Shown here: piece by piece, positions 58,096-64,000 of the stretch
How the letters are laid out: each line of letters opens with the position of its first letter
Numbering within the stretch: the first letter of the stretch is position 1
Source: Takakia lepidozioides
Lineage: Eukaryota > Streptophyta > Takakiopsida > Takakiales > Takakiaceae
Reading direction: 5' to 3'
Length of the DNA: 64,000 nt
Assembly: GCA_030704615.1 (NCBI GenBank)
Contig: CM060733.1
Location: 47,678,001-47,742,000 of the forward strand
The notes under the pieces: generated by a model
The model's database searches: none
The model's input: the letters and a program-made list of their open reading frames with translations, nothing else
Told to the model about the DNA's origin: nothing
Translations under genes and position numbers: made by a program

Positions 58096-58495
58096 GTTCT
58101 TTCATGTCCAAAAAAATCGAGCACTGTGGAAAGCAGAAAACGAGATCACAAAGGGTCTCAGAGAGATCATCCAAGCCCGGCATGACTCTGTAATTCTTGG
58201 AAAAAGTGCCGAATTTGGAAATGATCTGCTAGGTATAATGTTGTCTGTAAGTGAGGACAACCCCCGGGACAACCACAAGGCCAATCCTACACAAGCCCGA
58301 CTCACAAACCAGCAGGTGGTAGATGAGTGCAAGACCTTCTTCTTTGCTGGCCATGAAACCAGCGCGGTTTCTCTGACATGTACTTTGATGTTGCTGTCGG
58401 TATATCCCGAGTGGCAGGATCGTCCGCGTAGAAAAGTGCAAGAGGTTTGCAAAGGCGCGTCTCCTGATAGCCAGAAACTCGGCAAGCTGAAACTT
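58096..58495 (+). pseudogene. Cytochrome P450 exon (CYP72-clan type), isolated
   Basis: After a clean acceptor (TTTGCAG) the frame reads FFHVQKNRALWKAENEIT, GLREIIQARHDS, FGNDLLGIMLS, then the I-helix LTNQQVVDECKTFFFAGHET, SAVSLTCTLMLLSVYPEW and ends QKLGKLKLV at a GTGAGT donor. AGHET is the oxygen-activation motif, and the arrangement is that of CYP72-clan enzymes (for example CYP714, CYP734, CYP735 types). No preceding exons, no ExxR exon and no heme-binding cysteine exon are found here; PPR debris begins 150 bp downstream. It is therefore an exon-sized fragment, internally open. Confidence 0.8.
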
Positions 58496-58879
58496 GTGAG
58501 TTCTGAGCCTCAAATATCAAACCATCTTGAGCAAGTGTCTAGATTCTCTTTCGCCTATCAAGCCATCAGGGTTTCCTCTCTCTATGTTGCCCTCTACATT
58601 GTATACAAGACTAGGGACTGATTTGTTGTTTTGGTATACACTGTTTCACAAATGTCGTCAGAGGTCCGTGGTGACATTGTCAAAGCTGGAATTGCACCAG
58701 ATTCATCCTGAACACTGCCCTGATGGACATATGCCAAATGTGGGTGGATCGAGGATGCGAAGGGAGTTTTCAACACTGTGGTTGAAAGAAATGTGGTGTC
58801 GTGGAACGCTATGCTTGCAGGGTATGCACAACAGGGGCACGGGATGGAGACTTTGGAGACCTATTAGAGTGTGTGTACA

Positions 58880-58980
58880 GAAGCATCCGAGAGGGCCAGA
58901 TTTCAAGCACAAGATTACCTATGATTTTGTCAGTTAGCTCGTTAGCTCGGAGCAGGGATAGAGTGTGGGTCCACAACAAG
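58880..58980 (+). repeat. Module A, partial copy 3
   Basis: The given strand (GAGAGGGCCAGATTTCAAGC, AAGATTACCTATGATT, GCAGGGATAGAGTGTGGGTC) is the reverse complement of part of the module at 29690-29920 and 30165-30390. Here too it lies beside PPR sequence. Confidence 0.65.
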
Positions 58981-59197
58981 AAAGCAACCAAAAACAGGTA
59001 ACAGGGATGAGGAGAAGCTGTGGAATGAATACTTTTCTGACCACATAACTTTTGTGTGCATGTGCAAGCCTGGCAGCCCTGGAAAAGGGCAAAGAGGTCC
59101 ATGGTTGCATCGTCAAAGCTGGAAATGTACCAAATGTAATTCTGAACAATACCCTTGTGGACATGTATGCCAAATGTGGAGGGAGTGTTCAAACTGA

Positions 59198-59305
59198 ATC
59201 TGCCTGTTTTGCCCTCTCATCAGACTCGGCCCTGAGATGCATATTGAATTCTGTAAGTTAGCTTGTTGGGTGTATCTGTGGTGGTTAGGAGTGACTTTGA
59301 CAAGT
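59198..59305 (+). repeat. Module B, copy 2
   Basis: This is near-identical to 24727-24825 (CTCTCATCAGACTCGGCCCT, TGCATATTGAATTCTGTAAG, TGGTGGTTAGGAGTGA). It interrupts the PPR array between a repeat ending YAKCGG and the next. Confidence 0.75.
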
Positions 59306-60073
59306 TACTGCCGATGTGGCAGCAGGATTGTATCCAAAAATAGATAACATAGATGAGGAGAAGCTTGTTGACGTTTGTTTGCATTTGCAATGCGTGTGCA
59401 AGCCTGGCAGCCCTGGAAAGGTGCAATGAGGTCCATGGTGACATCGTCAAAGCTGATTTGTACCAGATGTCATCCTGAACACAGCCCTGCTGGACATGTA
59501 TGTCAAATGTGAGTGCATCGAGGATGCAAAGGGAGTTTTTGACAGTATGGCTGAAAGAAATGTGGTGTCGTGGAGGGTGATGATTGCAGGCGATGATTGC
59601 AGGATATGCACAGCAAGGGCCGGGATAGAGGCTTCGGAGACCTAATGATGGGGGAAGGGTGAAGCCCGACCGCATAACGTTTGTTTGCATTTGCAATGTG
59701 TGTGCAAGCCTGGCAGCTCTGGAAAGGTGCAAAGTGGTCCATGGTGACATCGTCACATCTGGAATTGTACCCAATGTCATTCTGAACACTGCCCTGCTGG
59801 ACATGTATGTCAAATATCGAGGATGCAAAGGGAGTGTTCGACAGTATGGCTGAATGAGATGTGGTGTCGTGGAGTGCGATGATTGCAGGATATGCACAGC
59901 AAGGATGCGGGATGGAGGCTTTGGAGACCTATGAGCAATTGATGTGCGAAGGGGTGAAGCCCAACCGCAACACATTTGTTTGCGTTTGCAATGCGTGTGC
60001 AAGCCTAGGAGCCATGGAAAAGGGGGAAGAGGTCCATGGTGACATCGTCAAAACTGGATTTGTACCAGATGTC

Positions 60074-60515
60074 ATCCTGAACACTGCCCTGGTGGACATG
60101 TATGCCAAATGTGGGTGCATGGAGGATGCAAAGGGAGTGTTCGACAATATGGCTGAATGAGATGTGGTGTCGTGGAATGCAATGATCGCAGGATATGCAC
60201 AGCATGGTTGTCATAGGGAGGTTCTGCAACTATTTGAAGGAATGCAAAAGAACGGCTTGAAGCAGTATGTGTTCTCTCTGCATGCAGCCACGTTGGCCTT
60301 CTGAATGAAAGTAGACACTACTTCGATTCCTAGATTCAAGATCATGGTGTCACTCCGACAGTATAGCACTTTGGCTGCATGATGGACCTTCTTGGACGTG
60401 CGGGACAACTGGATGAGGCAGTGGACTTGATTAATAAAATGCCAATCAATCCAGATGTTGTGGTGTGGAAGGCCTTGTTTAGTGCCTGCAGAATCCATGA
60501 CAATGTAGAGATGGA
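60074..60515 (+). repeat. Tandem segmental duplication, copy 1
   Basis: About 440 bp running from a PPR repeat into the E domain recurs at about 61611-62052 (offset 1,537 bp) with few differences. Both copies share the same in-frame stop (GCTGAATGAGATG), so the stop predates the duplication. Confidence 0.85.
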
Positions 60516-61610
60516 TGCTCACCAAGTGTTCAACAGAATGCCTCAACGATGTTTGATCTTGTGGAACATAATGTTGGCAGGATTTACCAAGCACGGGTGT
60601 GGTAGGAATGCTTTGGAGACCTATGAGCAAATACTGCACGAAAAGGTGAAGCCCAACCACTTTGTGTTTACAATGCGTGTGCAAGCCGGGGAGCTTTGGA
60701 AAAGGGGAAAGAGGTCTATGGTGACATCGTCAAAGCTGGAATTGTACCAGATGTCAATCTGCAAACTGCTCTGGTGGACATGTATGCCAAATGTGGGTGC
60801 ATTAAGGATGCGAAGGGAGTTTTCAACACTATGGCTGAACGAGATGTGGTGCCATTGGACGCGATGCTTGCAGGGTATGCACAGCAAAAACGTGGTATGG
60901 AGGCTTTGGAGACTTATGAACAAATGATGGGAGAAGGGGTGAAGCCCGACCACATCACGTTTGGGTGCGTTTGCAATACGTGTGCAAGCCTGGCAGCTCT
61001 GGAAAGGGGCAAAGAGGTCCATGGCGACATCTTCAGAGCTGGAATTGTACCAGATTTCATTCTGAACAATACCCTGGTGGACATGTTTGCAAAATGTGGG
61101 TGCATCTAGGACGCAGTGGGAGTGTTCAACACTATGGCTGAACAAGATATGGCGTCGTGCAAGCCTGGCAGCCCTAGAGAAGGGCAAAGAGGTGCATGGG
61201 GATATCGTCAAAGCTGAAATTGTACCAAATGTCATTCTAAACATTGCCTTGGCAGCTCTGGAAAAGGGGAAAGAGGTCCATGGTGACATCTTCAGAGTTG
61301 GAATTGTACCAGCTGTCATTCTAAACAAAGCCCTGGTGGACATGTTTGCAAAATGTGGGTGCATCTAGGATGCAAAGGGAGTGTTCGACACTATGGCTGA
61401 ACGAGGTGTGGTGTCGTGGAGTGCGGTGCTTGCAGGGTATGCACAGCAGGGACGTGGGATGGAGGCTTTGTAGACCTATGAGCAAATGATGTGCGACGGG
61501 GTGAAGCCCGACCACATCACGTTTGCAGTACGTGTGCAAGCCTGGCAGCCCTGGAAAAGGGCGAAGATGTGCATGGCAACATCGTCAGAGCTTGAATTGT
61601 ACCAGATGTA

Positions 61611-62052
61611 ATCCTGAACTCTGCCTTGGTGGACATGTATGCCAAATGTGGGTGCATGGAGGATGCAAAGGGAGTGTTCGACAATATGGCTGAATGAGAT
61701 GTGGTGTCGTGGAATGCAATGATCGCAGGATATGCACAGCATGGTTGTCATAGGGAGGTCCTGCAACTATTTGAAGGAATGCAAAGGAACGGCTTGAAAC
61801 AGTATGTGTTCTCTCTGCATGCAGCCACACTGGCCTTCTGAATGAAGGTAGACGCTACTTCGATTCCCTGATTCAAGATCATGGTGTCACTCCGACAAAA
61901 TAGCACTTTGGCTGCATGGTGGACCTTCTTGGACGTGCGGGACAACTGGATGAGGCAGTGGACCTGATTAATAAAATGCCAATCAATCCAGATGTTGTGG
62001 TGTAGAAGGCCTTGTTTAGTACCTGCAGAATCCATGAAAATGTAGAGATGGC
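61611..62052 (+). repeat. Tandem segmental duplication, copy 2
   Basis: This is the second copy of 60074-60515. Differences are few (for example GTTGGCCTTC versus ACTGGCCTTC, and GTGGAAGGCC versus GTAGAAGGCC, the latter creating a stop). It leads on to the E/E+ remnant and the DYW domain. Confidence 0.85.
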
Positions 62053-62341
62053 TCAACGTGCAGCAATATCTATCCTCAAGTGGAATGAACAGGATGCCGC
62101 GACTTATGTTGCTATCAAACATCTATGCTGCAGCTGGCAGGTGGGTTGATACTGTAAAGGTGAGAAGAATGATGAAGGTCAGAGGGGTTGAAAAGGAGCC
62201 AGGTCGCTGTGCATCCCAGAATTAAGGAAATCCATGCTCAGCTGAGAAGATTGTCTGGGAAGATGAAGAGGCGGGGTATGTGCCTGACAGGCGCTTTGTA
62301 TTGCATGATGTGGGAAGGAGGAAAATGAATTTTCTCTTTGC

Positions 62342-62554
62342 CACCACAGTGAGAAGCTGGCCATTGGTTTTGGGCTGATCAGCATGACCCCTAGGACGCC
62401 TCTCCGTCTCATTAAGAATCTTCGAGTGTGTGGTGACTACCACACCTCCACCAAATTCATCTCAAAGATTGTTGGCCGAGCAATTGTTGTACGGGACGCT
62501 AACCGCTTTCACCACTTTGAAGATGGGATTTGTTCTTGTGGTGATTACTGGTGA
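62342..62554 (+). pseudogene. DYW deaminase domain with altered zinc site
   Basis: This 70-residue open segment reads [70 protein letters not shown] and ends in TGA. The HxE catalytic motif (HSE) and terminal DYW are intact. In the zinc motif CGDCH the second cysteine is Tyr (codon TAC). Upstream E-domain sequence is in other frames. The domain alone looks well conserved compared with the rest of the array. Confidence 0.88.
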
Positions 62555-62555
62555 A

Positions 62556-63332
62556 AGGATGTCTTTTTGGAAAGATGCGAGTGTCTTGCTTCATTCATTG
62601 ATCTGTGACTTAGCTACTCACACCATCCACCATTTCCCGAAAGTATTGACCATGATGTACTGTTGAGTGCATTTCCTGTGCCATAAATCCACAGGAAATG
62701 ATAGTGGGGTCTACCCAGCATAGGTGGGAAGTCAGCCCATAATTGCACTTGACTGAAGGGGTGATTTTTGACTGATTCTGGTGACAGTGGATGGAAATTA
62801 GAGTGCCTAATTCTAGGTTTGGGTGGTGGAGCTTCTCCAAAGCTTCAAGATGGAAGTGAATACGAATTTTAATGAGCTTGATGAGAGGGGCAGCCCTGTA
62901 CACAAGTTTGTTCAACATCTTAAATTTGGACATGTGTTTGTTTCTTGTGGTGGTTTTGGATGGAGCCCTTGATGAACTTGCATGAATATTGTCAAAAGCT
63001 AGCCTTAACCCACCAAGATCCAATCCCATGGTGGATGCTTGAAAGTTCATACAGTGAATGTAAGGGTATTTGGGTATGTTGTTATTGATTGATGCGGCTT
63101 GTGAAAATTGAATATTGAAATGCAGATCTGCCATTTGTTTTCCAGAAAAAAACAAAACATGGGATCTCTGCATGTACCACTGTGGGGATGACCCAGCCCT
63201 TTTTTTGTGAAAAATTGAACATAGTTCTCAGAATTCGTCGCTACTAGTGCGGAGCCACGCGAAGCCCTAGTATATATATACATGTTATCAATAGGTAATT
63301 CCCCTTCATTCATAGAAAATGGAACAACCAGT
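62556..63332. other. No recognised gene
   Basis: This is the 3' flank of the PPR array. Short TA repeats occur near 63272-63282. Confidence 0.3.
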
Positions 63333-63440
63333 CGGTATAGCTCAGGTGGATAAAGCGGTGAGTGCCAGGTGATTCTGGGTTCAAATCTTGCTACCTTGTC
63401 GGGTGTAGTATAATCCAGTGTTGGGTGGATATAGAGAGGA
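63333..63440 (+). mobile_element. tRNA-derived SINE or tRNA-like element
   Basis: An A box (TAGCTCAGGTGGATAAAGC at 63338) and a B box (GGGTTCAAATC at 63377) lie about 39 bp apart, as in tRNA-derived SINEs and tRNAs. There is no well-paired acceptor stem, and unrelated sequence (GTCGGGTGTAGTATAATCC) continues, so a SINE of a family different from the one at 8408 and 13732 is the better reading. Confidence 0.6.
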
Positions 63441-63828
63441 TATCAATGTATCCGGATGCGGAACACGGCATTTTTTAGGATCCGGGCTAGATGCGTAACC
63501 CGGCGGAAGGAAGAAAAAAGACTTTTTTTCCTCTCCCGCTTTGTTCGCTTCGGCTGTAGATGAAAAAAAACTTCTCTACCTGGTGTAGTACCCGGCGGAT
63601 ATCGGCCAATATCCATCAAATACATGGTGGATCTCAGCCCCAAACTTGATAACCGGATGCGTATTGCATACCCGGATCTGCTGTTTGTCATGTTGGTAAT
63701 ACCCACAACCGGCAGATATCTAAGACCTAAAGTTTTTAATACCCGAAACCGGTGGATATGGAAAAAAGTTAAATATCTGCCCAACTCTCGTGTAATCTTC
63801 TCCCCCTTCTCTTGGGCGGTGGCGAGGG

Positions 63829-64000
63829 TTGGTATCCTATGAGCAAAGCATGAGCATGCTCACGTTATATGTATAGGGTAGGGCCATGAGGGGAGGGTAT
63901 TACGGAAATTGAGGTACACAGCCTAGGGCGGGAGGTTGGTATCCTATGAGTAGAGCAGGAGCATGCTCACGTTATATATATATAGGGTAGGGCCCTGAGG
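63829..64000. repeat. Duplicated unit of about 115 bp at the window edge
   Basis: GGTTGGTATCCTATGAG(C/T)A occurs at 63829 and 63943. Both units continue with GAGCATGCTCACGTTATAT and TAGGGTAGGGCC(A/C)TGAGG. The second unit reaches the end of the window, so the array may continue beyond it. Confidence 0.85.

Larger units (their letters stand above)
58640..62555 (+). pseudogene. Array of broken P-L-S PPR repeats ending in E and DYW domains
   Basis: At least a dozen repeats are readable in changing frames: VKAGIVPDVNLQTALVDMYA, KCGCIKDAKGVFNTMAERDV, GMEALETYEQMMGEG, VKPDHITFGCVCNTCASLAA. E-domain sequence ([20 protein letters not shown]) occurs twice, at 60.38 and 61.92 kb, and a DYW domain closes the array at 62342-62554. 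Stops (for example MAE-stop-DVVSW) and frameshifts are frequent, so no full protein can be made. Several original genes or repeated segment duplications have been merged. Relatives are mitochondrial or plastid RNA-editing factors. Confidence 0.85.

Noticed and set aside
58809-61364. Long minus-strand frames opposite the PPR array (for example 60621-61364)
   Set aside because: They are mirror frames of PPR repeats; their peptides (MHPHFANMSTR-type) simply repeat with the PPR period.

Overview
The window reads as nuclear DNA of a land plant. Genes are split by GT-AG introns, coding islands are small, and most of the sequence is degraded retrotransposon and repeat material. Several loci derive from the plant-specific P-L-S/DYW class of pentatricopeptide-repeat (PPR) proteins. 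The large number of DYW-type PPR relics, with their characteristic ALEKGKEVHGDIVKAG-type motifs, suggests a seedless plant, most likely a fern. That last step is inference from style and not a database match.

Left part (1-14.3 kb, + strand). An isolated first exon of a GW2/DA2-type RING E3 ubiquitin ligase (861-1050) is followed by a multi-exon gene (3599-11517) for a SUVR-like histone lysine methyltransferase. I could join 14 exons of this gene with every splice phase compatible (about 1,139 residues, 5' end still open). The product has a long acidic/low-complexity N-terminal part, an extended PHD (ePHD) finger, then pre-SET, SET and post-SET. SINEs, LINE remnants and a short dispersed repeat sit in and around its introns.

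Middle part (14.6-46.3 kb). This is a transposon and pseudogene landscape. A Ty3/gypsy element on the - strand (about 18.4-27.0 kb: gag, protease, RT, RNase H, integrase start) is split by about 4 kb of unrelated DNA carrying + strand open frames. Degraded PPR genes lie on the - strand (28.0-29.8 and 31.0-33.1 kb, the second with a damaged DYW domain). A LINE 3' end is at 36.8-38.0 kb, and a + strand gypsy pol fragment runs straight into a 168-bp satellite (37.95-39.65 kb). Another - strand gypsy pol (42.9-44.9 kb) has an integrase frame that is open but has lost catalytic and zinc residues. A perfect long hairpin and diverged tandem repeats lie at 45.8-46.2 kb.

Right part (46.6-64 kb). Two apparently functional - strand genes are present. 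One is a single-exon SPT2-type histone chaperone (46669-47751). The other is an LRR receptor kinase of the FEI type (49316-55538), with regular 72-nt LRR exons and all kinase motifs intact. After about 2.5 kb without recognisable genes come one cytochrome P450 exon (58096-58495) and a + strand array of broken PPR repeats (58.6-62.55 kb) containing a recent 1.54-kb-offset duplication. The array ends in a DYW domain whose second zinc cysteine is tyrosine. A tRNA-derived SINE and a duplicated repeat close the window.

Five coding loci look potentially alive: the SUVR-like gene, SPT2, the FEI-like kinase, the small 17.9-18.3 kb frame (uncertain) and possibly the E3 exon. They have no evident shared pathway; two act on chromatin and one in cell-surface signalling. 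I did not find a clearly new multi-gene system. The most unusual item is the ePHD plus SUVR-type SET architecture.
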